Shown piece after piece: positions 43,831 through 56,330 of a stretch of DNA of 64,000 nucleotides. Each line of letters begins with the position of its first letter. Within the stretch, counting starts at the first letter, position 1. This stretch comes from Auricularia sp. M13 (taxonomy: Eukaryota > Basidiomycota > Agaricomycetes > Auriculariales > Auriculariaceae), in NCBI GenBank assembly GCA_037042915.1, contig CM073202.1:1612001-1676000 (forward strand), in the 5' to 3' direction. The notes under the pieces are model-generated. The model was not told the DNA's origin. It saw nothing but the letters and a program-made list of their open reading frames with translations, and searched no databases. The position numbers and the translations under genes are program-made.

Positions 43831-45228
43831 TTACATTCTGTGAGTTTGGTCAGAGAAGGAAGTTGGGGTAGGAGGTGCAGCCGATGGGCTCCGGAAACCA
43901 CTTAGAGCGCACTCGCAAATGCACTGTGCGCGGCGGACAACATTGTGCACGGAATCGCCCTCGCCTGGCGAGGTAACCTTGACCAGGCCCGGAAAGACGG
44001 TAGCACCGACGCGGTCAAGCTCGCCGCGCTCGCTTCTTAGGCAGCGCTTGACGAGCTCGATTTCGTGCGGATTCATGTGCCCGCCGAGCTCGGGCACAAA
44101 GGCGCGATAGAACGCTTCGCCCGTGTGCAGCATTCGGCTGAAGAGGTGGGCGGCGGCGATGATAGAGTGCCATTCGGCTGGTAGAGGCGCCGATGGTGGG
44201 AGGATGATGGAGGAAAGGGACGGTGCCGCCTCAGTGAGGACGTTCTGGGCGATGTTGTCTGGGATGCTGTCCACCGCGGCACCGAAGGTTTGCCGGCGCC
44301 ATACACTCGCGACGGTCGGGTCGTCTACGGACTATCAGAGGCATTCTTCAAAAAAGAAATGGAGACGTACTGGCCACGATGTTCTCGTGGATCCTGGTGA
44401 ACTGGATGTTTGCCTCGCTCGAGTTCGTGACGAGGAAGCAATTGACGACGCCCTCACTTATGGCTTCGCTCATCGCATGTCTTAGAAGATTTGCACAACC
44501 ATGGGCAGAGCACCAGTAGAAAGATGTGCTGGCGCCGCGGACATGTCTGCGAGAATTGCCTGTCGCAGTTGTGCGAGTGGGACCGGCGGCGACCTGACAG
44601 TGTCAGCTGCGTATCGGTTGATCTGACGCTCGAGCGCCGATGCAGCGTTCTGGGATCGCATAGAGCCATTAGCACGATAAGAGGCGAACAGTAAAGGGCT
44701 GACCTTGATGGAGAAATCGTCCACAGAGGTGCTGCCACCGACGCCTGTGTATGGGCGCTGGGTGTCTGCGCCCTCCAGCTTGGCCACGCGCGCCCGCAGC
44801 ATGGCTATCTGGCGTTCCTGTTCCTCCAGCTGGGCTCTCTGGGACTCGACCTTCTCGTGTGCAATCCGCTACATATCGTGCAAGGTCACCCAGGGTCGGT
44901 GCAGTGCCCAGGACGGCTATTGCTCACGAAATTGGCAAGGGCATATCTAGTAAGGATACTCAGCAGTGTTCATACAGAGCTACATGTACGATACCTGTAC
45001 TGCTCGCCCGGCACGACGTCCATGAACGCAAGGCTTCGGGAATACGGCGCCGAAGACCGGGGCGGAGTTTGCACGGTCACAAGCGCCCGTGCCGCCTTCC
45101 GCTCTCCCACGACCACGCGATGAGCAACGGCGTGGCAGACTCGTCGCTCGACATGCCCAGCGACCAGCCGGCGCCGCCAGACGCTGAAGACTACGGTGTA
45201 CCCGGCGATGTGCGACAGCAGCCAACAA
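43831..45228 (-). CDS. Coiled-coil protein, unrecognised; 5' end uncertain
   Basis: Reliable exons: ...-44995, 44868-44704, 44649-44594, 44528-44371, 44324-43831, all GT-AG with consistent phase. A strong coiled coil (EKVESQRAQLEEQERQIAML, RARVAKLEGADTQRPY) is followed by a helical domain (LLRHAMSEAISEGVVN, SSEANIQFTRIHENIVAN, TVASVWRRQTFGAAVDSIPD, GEAFYRAFVPELGGHMNPHE). The open frame extends upstream to 45228 without a clear start. I do not recognise the family; a cytoskeletal or tethering role would be a guess. Confidence 0.6.
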
Positions 45229-45325
45229 GCACCCGGCGCGAGGAGAGCGCGTTTATCGACTGCCATAGGTCCGTTAGCCGCGTTATACTGGTTTCCCACT
45301 GCATCGACTGAATATTGTGTGCATT

Positions 45326-48300
45326 ATGAAGGGTGCTCAGAAAGAGTGTGTGGCCCGCCGCGTCGCTGCGAATGGCACGGTCTGACCGTTGCATAGCGTT
45401 TGGCTTCAGCAGTTTCAGAGGCAAGCAGAAGGAAATCGTCCAGGCTGCGGTCCGCGGTGCGTCTCTAGCCACATTGCTGCGCATAGTTTTCTCAATGCTA
45501 TGTTCAGGCAACGATGTCCTCGTTGTGATGCCGACGGGTATGGGCAAGGTGCTCTCCCGCCACACCGTCCTCGAGTTACCGGCTGACATATGGCGTTGTC
45601 AGAGTCTGTGTTTCCAGATACCAGCTATCGCAGACACGGTGCGCATGTTTCTCTGCACATGTGTCTGCTATGAACGTCCTGTTCTGCCCACAGCACGGCG
45701 TCTCGCTAGTGGTATCCCCGCTCCTCGGTGCATGCGCTTTCATTCCTTCTCACAGGCTGAGTGGCTGACGGAAGGATGCGTAGCTCTGATGAAGAACCGT
45801 ACGTGCTCCAGAATGGGTCGACCTCGTTCCTAATGCGCCAGTTTTTAGAGGTCAAACGTCTAGAAGAGCTGCAAGTACCAGTGCACTCGTGGACATCAGA
45901 GACACCTCGTGAGCTACGGCAGGAAGTAAGCAAACGCCATAACTATTCTTTATTCGCGCATGTGACCGTGTCAAACAGATAGTCAAGGACCTTAAATCTG
46001 GGCACCCTCGAACGCGCCTGCTGTACAGTTCGTATGCATCCTCTACTTGCTGAGTTTTCATAAACACTGTACTTCATTGCAGTCACCCCAGAGGGCATGA
46101 GCACATCGCAGTTCAGAGAACTACTCAAGATTCTGTACCGGCAAGGGGAGTTGAACCGATTCGTTGTCGACGAGGTCAGTCCTTGACACCCTACATCTAC
46201 GGCTTCATTGACCGGACTCGTGAAGGCGCATTGTATCTCAGTAAGGGCTCCTTGATTAACGTTTAAAGTCCTGGGAGACTGAAGTTTGTAGGAATGGGGC
46301 CACGATTTTCGCGAAGAATATCGGAAGCTGGGCTCCTTTCGCAGGATGTTCCCGATGTTCCCATCATGGCGCTCACAGCCAGTGCCACCGCAGAGTTGGT
46401 CCTTCCTCTCCCCCGAGATATTCATTGTCGCTTACGCCCGTCCAAGAGTGCGGGATGATATTATCCGGAGCCTGCACATGGAAAACGACCAACTCCTCAA
46501 GGTCGTCCATCCATTCAACCGGCATAACCTCTTCTACGAGGTTCGACTCTACCGCGCGCCTGTACCTTTGTTCCCACAATCAAACTGACGCGCATGTTGG
46601 TCTCCAGATTCGATATATGCCTAACAGCGACCAGCAAGCGCGAATGCAGCATGTGCAGCAGTACATCCAGAAGCTGCACACGAAGCGCGGGTGCCCCTCC
46701 AGCGGCATCATCTACTGTCGCAAGCGTGATACCTGTGACGAGCTCTCCGAGTACCTTCGACGCAAGGGGATCAATGCGAAGGCGTACCATAAAGGACTGA
46801 GCGCGGGCACGTTGGACCGGACGATGAAGCAGTGGGAGGAAACGACGAATGGGGAGGCTGCCGGTGGTCCTGTCGATGTCGTAAGTTGGCTCTCTTACCA
46901 CTGTTGTCTGAGTACGCTCATCCTGCGACGTTGTCAGGCAGTGTGCACTGTGGCGTTTGGGATGGGAATCGATAAACCGGACGTTAGGCACGTCTTCACT
47001 CGTCATGGCGCGAGTATTCGTTGTTCTCTGACTATACGGGCCAGATATGTTATACACTTCGACCTGCCAAGGAGTCTTGAAGGTAAGAAAGGGACCCGTC
47101 TTCATACGTCCGCCTTGCTCATGACCGCTAATGACCGCTAAATGCAGGATATTACCAGGAAACGGGTGCGCAGTGCATGCATTTGCGTTGCATAGTTGAT
47201 AATTTTCCATGAAATAGGCCGGGCAGGCCGCGATGGATGTGTATGTGGTCTGCAACCTTGCGCTGCGTGCAGCTTACGATTCCATGCAGTCGGCCAAGTG
47301 CATATTGTACTACTGTAAGACCAAGCTGCCGTCTTTCCTTGCGCAAGTTGACACTTTACAGCTCGCGGCGATGCGCTCCAAATCCGCGGACTGCAAAAGC
47401 GCTCCCAAAACGAGCGTATGGCCAAGGTGTCGCTCGAAGCAGGACCGGCGCCGGACCAACAGGCCACGAAGAGTTTGAATGCGGTGCGTCTTAAGGCCCG
47501 CCTCGGGCCATACAATGATACCTAGCTGACTCTTGCGACAGTTGCTGCAATACGCCGAGTGCGTGACTGTGTGCCGGCATATCGTGAGATATTTTCACAA
47601 CGAACGGGCGAGTGTTAACGCGGCCTTGCGTAGTCTATTTGCAAGTACTTCGGCGAGGAGGTCAACGAAGACGACGAGAAGATCAGGTTGGCGTATTGCG
47701 ACAAGATGTGTGATGTGCGTTTTGTCGCATTTACGTCGAGCGGATCGTTGACCCTATGCGCACTAGGTGTGCAAGTACCCCGCCAAGACCGTCGCGCAGC
47801 GCGATGCCATGCGTAGCGAAGCGTCCATCTCGACGCAGGCCGTCCTTCACGTCGCAGAGGACACGGAGGACGTGCCGCGGGTCGCGTCTGGGTCCGGCGC
47901 TGCCATGAAGAAACAGCAGTACATCCAGCCGCCTGCTGTGGTGCAGCAGCGGCAATATCCTAGCGCTCAGAATGTCTCGGTGGCCTTGCCGGTCAAGCGG
48001 ACAAGGGACTGTATAGATGAGCGCGAGACAGATGATGAGGTGGTTCAGAAAAAGCGGCCAAGAACGGCGCCGGTATTCGCTCAAGCTGCCGGTGAGCACT
48101 TTTGTACGATCAATCCAGATGACCGGGTCTGAATGCTACGAGCGACAGCGAGCACGAGCACGCGTGCGACTGCTGGCGCCGGTGCTCCTGCTACGGGATT
48201 GAGCAACTCATTCTCGGCGAGAAAGGCGTTCAAGCCTCCGAACTTTGCGGCACAGGTTACAGCACCAACATCACGCAGTGCAGCACCAACAGAGCCTCCT

Positions 48301-49074
48301 ATTATCGAGATACCGGATAGCGATCATGACTTTGACAAGCGGGTCGATGCCAACGACGACGGCGACGACGAGCCTCCTCAAGAGCGCACGAGGAGCCCGT
48401 CGCCAATATCACAGATACTCCGTTCGTTAGAAAACGAGCCGCTTGGGACGAGGGTGGAAAAGCCGACCTCAAAGACGGGCATGGCGTCTGTGGCGCCGAG
48501 CAGGCAGAACTCGAGGACAAGCGCGGTCTCTGTCGCTCCGAGCAGGCAGAGTTCAAGCCGGTCCATACAGAGTATACGCGAATGTGGGTCTTGTGCGAGC
48601 TGACAGATTATCACGATTGTGGGCTGACCACCCGTGCAGCCTCGCCGCCAGTCGGGGACATGAACGTTGATCTGGATGTCGAGTTTTCATTCTCGCAGAA
48701 AGTACCGGTGCGTGTGTTGCTGGCATTTTGTTTGATGACCTGACAAGATACTGGTGGGTTAGCTTGGCAAGCGGCGAGAGGTTGTGGAGAAAGCGTTTCG
48801 GTCATTTCGAGCGGCAGCGCGGAAAGAGGACGGCGCAGCCTACAGCACGCTGCAACGAGTGGACGCGGAAGGTATGGCGAAGGCGGCCAAGGAGGTCGAA
48901 GTGGATGTGTTCTCGTTCAGCGCTTCGGCGGTGGGCTATGCGCAGGGCTCTGGGCGGCTGTTGCGAGGATTAGAATTGCTTGCTTCGCCGCAGAGTTCGT
49001 GGGCCGATTTCGATGAGGACATTTGTGACGCGGCGTCGAGCATTCTCGATGTATTGCGACGATATGTGTTGTAA
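45326..49074 (+). CDS. RecQ-family DNA helicase
   Basis: About 811 aa in 25 exons, starting with a 7-nt exon (45326-45332) and including two 15-nt exons (45784-45798, 46226-46240). Motifs: FGFSSFRGKQKEIVQAAV (motif 0), VVMPTGMGKSLCFQIP (Walker A), SLVVSPLLALMKNQV, VVDEAHCISEWGHDFREEY, IMALTASATAEVRDD, GIIYCRKRDTCDELSEYLRR, VAFGMGIDKPDVRYVIHFDL, YYQETGRAGRDG, and the RecQ zinc site with CDKMCDVCKYP. A low-complexity, acidic C-terminus (IPDSDHDFDKRVD) follows, resembling regulatory tails of RECQL-type enzymes. Exon 46292-46394 is one base short (TTCCCGATG near 46353), which breaks the frame between DEAH and motif III. The intron at 46988 has a GC donor. Confidence 0.9.
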
Positions 49075-49187
49075 CTGTACAGTGTAGTGAAAGTAGGAAG
49101 TCAAAGAGAGCGGGGACCGTAAATAGCCGGGGTGGCTGAGCCGGGAGGATCGTTGATCGCCTTTTACCTCTTCGCTCTTTGGCCACG

Positions 49188-52100
49188 ATGGCGCACCGTA
49201 TTGCCGCGCCCGCCAACGCGTCGTTCATCGACCACAGCGAGGACAAGCACACGCAGGAGGTCTACGACGACGCCCGCACCTACTACACGCGCAAGGAGCA
49301 GCACTCGCGGGCCAGGACGTACTCGAGCGTGCGTCGTTGCGGGTTGCGGCTGCCCGCCACTGTAAAAGCTGACCCGGGCGGCAGTCGCAGCTGGGCACGT
49401 ACAATCCCAAGACGCGGCCGGCGTTCGGGCTGCACCACCACTCGCGGCGGCGGCGGCTTTCGCACGGTGGGTCGGTCGAGTCTGCCACCGTCGGCCGACG
49501 CGTCTGACAGCCCGGCCGCGTGACAGACGACAAGCCGATCGCGGCGCCCCGGCGCTTCCTCATCGACGTCGACGAGACGATAAGGTCCGTGCTGCCCGTG
49601 CCCGCCGCCGCCGACAGCGAGCTCACTGCAGTCTAACGTCATATTCCGGCCCGATATCGCCGTGTCGCGCTCCTCCAATCGCCACTGCAGACTCGTCCTC
49701 GAGCAGGAAGACACGGACGGCGACTTCCAGATCAGCATCACTGACTCTGGCCCCAAGTACGCGTTATCTCTCGCCTGGGGGCCATTGGCTGACTGGCGGA
49801 AACAGGCTTATGAGCCTCGGCACCGCGACGAGCAATGGCTTCAAGACATTCGACATTCGCGGCAACTACATGCTCTCCAACCTGTTGCAGGAGCTGGCCC
49901 TCGCACGCGACCACGGACGCTCGCGCATTGTGCTCGACGAAGCCCGGCTCACTGAGAACCCGGTCGACCGTCTCAGCCGCATGATCAGGACCTCGTTCTG
50001 GCACGCACTCACCGCCGCATCGACGGCGATGGCCTCGAAATCATCTGTGCGGACGTAAGGCGACGCGTTCATCTCCGTAGATTGCACCCTGTCTGACGCG
50101 ACGCGCTCTGCTCCTAGCCTAAGAACCGATCCGCACATCTGAACCCGCGCATATACGTACCGCACGGAGAGCCTCAGATGGCAGAGTATTACCGGTGCGG
50201 GTAATCATGCTGTGGCTATATGATGTGCTCATACTGTGTCTGTTCTTACAGGAAAGTCGCGCGCGACAAGCCGCATCTCAAGCTGGATGTGGTCGTTCTT
50301 CCACCCAAGTGTGATGACGAACATTTTGTCAAGTCGCTCAACGACAAGCCGGGCCTGCTTGCCCTTGCTATGGAGGAGGTTGACGACGGCAAAGGCGGCA
50401 AGACCCTGAAGGGCATTCCATGTGAGTCTTCATTAACGGCGTCTATCTCCAGAGCCCTGACCTGTTGGTGCAGTTACTGTACCTGGTTCGTGAACAAGCG
50501 CTCTCTATCTCCAAATGAACTGACACAGGAAACAGGAGCAAGGTTCAACGAGGTCAGCGGTTGCTGCGAAACTGCCAGCTATGTCTAACTTGTTTGCAGC
50601 TGTACAACTGGGACAGTTACTTCATGTAGGTGTCCGAAACGATAAACGGTCACGCGCTCAACGTGTTATAGGGCACTGGGCCTGCTTGTCGATGGCCAGG
50701 TCAATCTCGCCAAGGGCATGGTCGACCATTTCGTGTTCGAGATTAAGCACTACAACAAGATTCTGAACGGCAACCGCAGCTACGTTAGTAGCAAGTTCCC
50801 TCCCAATGACCGCTTCCTCACCGTGCCAATTACAGTACTTGTGCCGCTCGCAACCCCCATTCCTGACGGACATGGCGCTACAAATCTACAACCAACTTCC
50901 CCGCACCGACGTGGAGGCCAACAACCGATGGCTGAAGAGCGCCATCCAGGCCGCTGTCAAGGAGTACCACACTGTCTGGATGTCGCTACCGCGTTTCGAC
51001 CCGGTCACCGGTCTCTCGCGCTATCGCCCTGGCGGACTGGGCATTCCTGTTCGTCCTGCGTGTTCAGTCATCCATTTGCCGATAGCTGACTGGTCGGATT
51101 CGTATAGCCGGAGACGGAGGCGTCGCACTTCACGCATATCCTCCAGCCGTACGCCGACCAGCATGGGCTCTCTGTGCTCGAGTTCAGCGAGAAATACAAC
51201 GACGGACTGCTCAAAGAGCCTGAGCTTGATGAATATTTCCTACACGATCGTGCGGTGCGCGAGTCTGGACATGACACGACGTACCGGTTTGAGAAGGTGA
51301 TTACTAGCTTGGTATCTTGACCTGGCGCTGACTAGATTCCTAGCGTTGTGCAAACCTCGCGACCGTCGACTTGAACGCCCTTCTGTACAAGTGCGTGCAC
51401 TTCGCATATCACAAGCGCGCACTACTGACAAGCATTTGTGCAGGTTCGAAATGGACATTGGCACTGCTATCCAGAACGTTTTCGACGACAGCCTCGAGAT
51501 AGAGGACGAGTTTGTGCTGCAGCCGTTCCCGTACCGCTCGTCCCCGTCTGCGCAGGCCAAGTCGACGTCACGCAAGCAGTCGAGCGCGGAGTGGTTCGCG
51601 CGCGCGCAGTACCGCAAGCAGCAGATGGACCACTATCTGTGGAACGAGGGAAAGAGCTTGTACTTCGACTACGACACCGTGCAGAAGAAGCAGAGCTTGT
51701 ATGAGAGCGTCACCGCGTTCTGGACGCTGTGGGCGGGCTGCGCGAGCGAGGAGCAGGCGTGGAGGCTTATGTGAGTCTTCACTCTCTCTTCCCCTGCCTT
51801 CATAATGTCGGTCGCTGATATCTATGGATGCAGTTCGCAGAGCATGGCCAAGTTTGAGGTGCTCGGTGGCCTGGTGAGCGGGACGGAGGAGAGTCGTGGC
51901 AAGATTTCTTTGGACCGTCCCAATCGTCAGTGGGATTTCCCTTACGCATGGCGAGTAACTGTTATGGCCTATTGTCGACGTCGTCCGCTCATGTTTTTGC
52001 GCTTAGGCCACCGCATCAAATCATGACTTGGGTCGGCCTTGAGCGCTACGGGTACAACGAAGATGCTCAGCGGTTGGCGTACCGCTTCCTTTATATGTAC

Positions 52101-52598
52101 GTCTGCCGGTGTTCCATACGAATGGGAACTTGCTCACACCAGTACAGGATGACCACTGCCTTTGTCGACTTCAACGGCGTGGTGCCCGAGAAGGTCGGTC
52201 GAACGGGTGAAATTGCTTGTGATGCGCTTACAGCTTTATTCAGTTCGACGCCGTCAAATTGTCGCATCTCGTCGCTGCTGAGTACGGCAACCAGGTATGA
52301 TGCTTTCCAGTTACGTCGTGTTGATGCTAAGTGTTTTTCAGGGTATCGACTTCAAGATGGTGCCGCGCGAAGGCTTCGGTTGGATGAATGGTTGGTGGTC
52401 CCTGTTCTCGCTTTCGGGACGGACCTGACTTGCTTGGCAGCTGCGTACCAGGTCGGGCTGACGTTCCTCAACACGTCCATGCGGCGCGCGGTGTCCGCAT
52501 GCATCAGCCCCGAAGTTTACTTCGGTGTCGGCGACAGCCAGCGCGGCCAGGCTGCTGCTGATGCCCTGGGCCTCGCCATGGACGCGCTCATGATGTGA
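49188..52598 (+). CDS. NTH1: Neutral trehalase (GH37)
   Basis: About 765 aa in 21 exons; hydrolyses cytosolic trehalose to two glucose. The N-terminal regulatory part has a PKA-type site [11 protein letters not shown] and a calcium-binding loop [17 protein letters not shown]. The catalytic part has [40 protein letters not shown], signature 1 PGARFNELYNWDSY (Ala for the second Gly) and signature 2 [10 protein letters not shown]. An internal exon of only 12 nt (50474-50485) encodes the start of signature 1. The intron 51951-52006 has a GC donor (GCATG|GCGAGT). Exon 49806-50054 is one base short near 50018 (CTCACCGCCGC, expected LTRRIDGDG), an apparent deletion in a C run. Confidence 0.93.
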
Positions 52599-52999
52599 CC
52601 GCATGGTGACTAGACACGACCGAGACATAGAAGTGGGGATCAGAGTAAGGACTTGAATAATTCCACGTGTCGTAGACGCGAGACCGTACGTAGAGATTAC
52701 AGACCACAACGATCCTTAGTTTTTTTACTGCCAAATTGATGGTGCTTCGTTTTTAGAGAATTCGGCGGGGTCGAAAGCCTGAAATGACTGAATGCAAGCA
52801 AATCTATCGAGCTCAAGAGCTTCGGGCGAGCATCATCATACTTACACATGTGTTGGAGACTGAAAGCATCGGTCGATTTCGGCCTTGTGAGGGCACGGCG
52901 AGAGATATCGGATCCGAAAGGTCCCTGTGGTCTTGTGGCCAATGGGACAGCTATTAAAGGCACTTCGGGGTCAGTTCTCCTCTCACATTGCTCATCGTC
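52599..52999. other. Intergenic between trehalase and LEU1
   Basis: No gene seen. It contains the presumed terminator of the trehalase gene and the upstream region of LEU1. Confidence 0.5.
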
Positions 53000-55695
53000 A
53001 TGCCTGCCGCAGTCCCTTCGCCTCGCACGCTTTACGATAAGATATGGGACGAGCACGTCGTGTGCGCGATTTTGTGTCGTAGCAGCAATGTCGAGCTAAC
53101 TTGCTATCGCAGCACGACTGAAAAGGACGGCCCCTCGCTGCTTTACATTGATAGGTGAGGGAGACAGCGCTGGGGACGCTTCCGGCTTGTGCTAGTGGAC
53201 TGAGCCACACTCTCCGCAGGCATATTGTGCACGAAGTCTGTCCCCAGGCATTCGACGGCCTGTGAGCTCCTGCTTCATTCGACTTATCGTGCAGAGCTGA
53301 TACGAATGCCTCAGGCGCAACGCTTGTCGCGTTGTTCGTAGGCCCGACTGCACGCTCGTGACGGTGGATCACAATATCCCGTGAGCGTTGTGCTCGTGTG
53401 CCTCCGAGTGCGACAGTGACTGAGCTGTATGATCTTGATGACGTAGCACCGTCTCACGCAAGAACTTTACGAGCATCGAGAAGTTTATAGAAGAGCCTAA
53501 CTCGCGCGCGCAATGCCTCGCGGTGGAGCGCAACATCAAGGAATTTGGCCTCACGTACTTCGGCATAGGTGATAAGCGTCAAGGTCCGCCGCCTCGATAA
53601 TCTCACGACCACAGAGTGGTTAACATATACGGTACTTCAAGGCATTGTCCATATCATTGGTCCTGAACAAGGCTTTACGGTGAGTTAGACACACCACGTC
53701 GGCAGATACCGTGTTCATGCTAGTTCGGCAGTTGCCTGGTTCTACGCTTGTCTGTGGTGATTCTCACACGTCGAGTGCGTCGTAGGATAAGTGAAAACCG
53801 TCTTATACTCATACAACTCAGCCCATGGCGCGTTTGGCTCTCTGGCATTCGGCATTGGGACGTCCGAGGTCGAACATGTGCTAGCAACGCAGACGATTCT
53901 TCAGCAAAAGTCGCGCAACATGCGCATCACTGTCGAAGGCGTCCTGGGAGAAGGCGTCACACCAAAGGACGTGATGCTGCACATCATTGGCCGCATCGGG
54001 ACAGCGGGCGGCACAGGCTGCGTGCTGGAGTTCGCGGGCAATGTCTTCTGAGAGATGAGCATGGAAGGTCGCATGAGCGTCTGCAACATGAGCATCGAGG
54101 CTGGAGCACGCGCAGGACTTGTCGAGCCTGACGAGACGACTTTCGCGTACCTGAGGGGCCGGCCATATGCACCGACTGGTGATGAATGGGATAAAGCTGT
54201 GGCCCATTGGCGCACACTCCACAGCGACACGGACGCGAAGTTCGACGTGGAGGTCGACATTCGCGCCGAGGATATTGTGCCCACGGTGACCTGGGGCACA
54301 TCGCCGCAGGACGTTGTCCCAATCACTGGCGCCGTCCCCGACCCAGAGACCTTTTCCGATCCAATCAAGCGCTCTGGTGTCCAGCGCGCACTCAAGTACA
54401 TGGGTCTAAAGCCCAACACGCCCATGGAAGAGATTACCATCGACAAGGTCTTCATTGGCTCCTGCACAAACTCGCGCATCGAGGACCTGCGTTCGGCAGC
54501 CACGGTCGTCCAACGCTGGGCCCGACGCACGTGTTGTCTCGAGCGTCTATGCGATGGTTGTCCCAGGCTCTGGCATCATCAAAGAGCAGGCGGAGGCCGA
54601 GGGGCTTGACACCATCTTCAAGCGCGCAGGCTTCGATTGGCGTGAAGCGGGCTGCTCGATGTGTCTCGGCATGAACCCAGACCAGCTCTCCCCGGGTCAG
54701 CGCTGCGCGAGCACATCTAACCGCAACTTTGAGGGCAGGCAGGGTGCGGGCGGGCGGACGCACCTTGTCAGCCCTGCGATGGCCGCTGCTGCGGCCCTCA
54801 CCGGACGGCTCACGGACGTGCGCAAGTTCATGCGTCAAAACAACAACATCGACAGCGCGAATACGGCAAAGCTGAAGGTCACGAACATCTCGGACTTCCT
54901 CACCGAGAAAGCGCTCCCTCCGCCAGCTCCAGTCGCCCGAACGTCTCTGGAGCAGGAGAGCTCAGGAGCAGGCAACGGCGCAGGCATGACAAAGTTCACC
55001 ACGCTGAAGGGCATCGCTGCCCCTCTTCATATGGCCAACGTCGATACGGACTTAATCATCCCAAAGCAATTCCTCAAGACACTCACCCGCAGTGGCCTCG
55101 GCGACGCGCTGTTTTTCGCACTTCGAAAGGACCCTCATACAGGCGAGCCGACGGATTTCATACTGAATCGCGAGCCATACAACAGAGCCAAGATCCTCGT
55201 TGTCACCGGCGCCAACTTTGCATGTGGCAGCAGTCGTGAACACGCAGTCTGGAGCCTGTGAGCACTCTACCGTCTGCTCGTGCCGCAATTGCTGACTGGA
55301 GCTGCCGCAGCATGGACTTCGGCATCCGATGTGTCGTCGCACCGAGCATCGCCGACATTCACAAGAACAACGAGCTGCAGAACGGCATGCTGCCCATCGA
55401 GCTGTCTCCCGAAAAGTGTTTGGAACTTGCGAAGGATGCCGAGGAGGGACTAGAGTTGGAGATCGACCTGGAGAAACAAGAGATTCGGCGCGAGCAGGGT
55501 AGGCCGCCGATGCAGTTTCAGATCGACCCATTCCGCCGACACTGTTTGCTGCACGGTATCGACGACATTGGCCTGACGATGCAGAAGGAAGAGGAGATTA
55601 TGCGCTTTGAGCGTTGGAGGACAGCGAACCGATCGTGGTTGAATGGAGTTGGATACGGTGCAAGAGTCAAAGGAACTGGGAACATGGAGTGGTAG
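53000..55695 (+). CDS. LEU1: 3-isopropylmalate dehydratase (leucine biosynthesis)
   Basis: Nine exons: 53000-53061, 53113-53154, 53220-53261, 53315-53380, 53447-53583, 53642-53679, 53732-53774, 53822-55257, 55311-55695. It isomerises 2- to 3-isopropylmalate with a 4Fe-4S cluster. Large-subunit blocks: [77 protein letters not shown] (cluster Cys). The small-subunit part is fused ([28 protein letters not shown]). Two defects: a TGA at 54049-54051 where the family has Arg before SMEGRMS, and one extra base near 54508. Confidence 0.92.
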
Positions 55696-55925
55696 ACTCA
55701 GTGGCCATTTTTGTACATAGAAAAGTACGGCCAGTTCCCATATGCACGCTCGAGTGGTGCTTGCCATGTGTCAATCGCACGAGAGTTTAATGGCATGTAG
55801 CAAGTCCAAGGAAGATTGGCGAGCGCCACGTCCGACTGAATACAGTATGCGTGGTCAATTCAACATCGCACAAGAATTGAAAAGAGTCCGTAACGCACGC
55901 CATTGTATTCGAAGTACGGGGTCTT
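55696..55925. other. Intergenic, no gene seen
   Basis: 3' flank of LEU1 and of the broken gene that follows on the other strand. Confidence 0.4.
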
Positions 55926-56330
55926 CAATGCATCTGAGCTGCCGTGGCCATCTTGAAAAAAATAGCTGCATCGAGTTCAGCCCGACCTTCGCATCGGGGT
56001 ACGCGGCGATAAGCTCCGCGGCGAAGACAGGCCGCTGCGTCCGTCACGGCGACCGAGTGATCACTGCGTCCAAGTCGGCGGGCGTGAACTTGGTGTTGCC
56101 ATCCAAAGAACCGAACCACCTTTCAAAGTCATTAGCACTCAGACGATTTGGGTTGCCCTTGGCTGCCGGGAAGTACTTTTCGCGACAAAGCCTCGTCGAC
56201 TGCGGCGCGTAGTTTGGCTCTTCATACATAATGTCCCAGCCGTGGTAGGTGTGGTCGTATCCCAGAGTCAGCAGAGCGCGCTGAAGGCTCGATGCCCGAC
56301 CGCGGTATGCCGACGCACAACACCTCCATG
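55926..56330 (-). pseudogene. Sulfotransferase-like P-loop gene, fragment
   Basis: Fragments in different frames recall the fungal sulfotransferase/NAD-epimerase-like P-loop family: MEVLCVGIPRSG (P-loop start), SLQRALLTLGYDHTYHGWDI, YEEPNYAPQSTRLCREKYFP, NRLSANDFERWFGSLDG, VTDAAAC and FAAELIAAYPDAKVGLN. At least two frameshifts separate them (after PRSG and after VTDAAAC). The C-terminal half of the domain is absent. No intron model repairs it, so I call it a decayed fragment. Confidence 0.65.
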
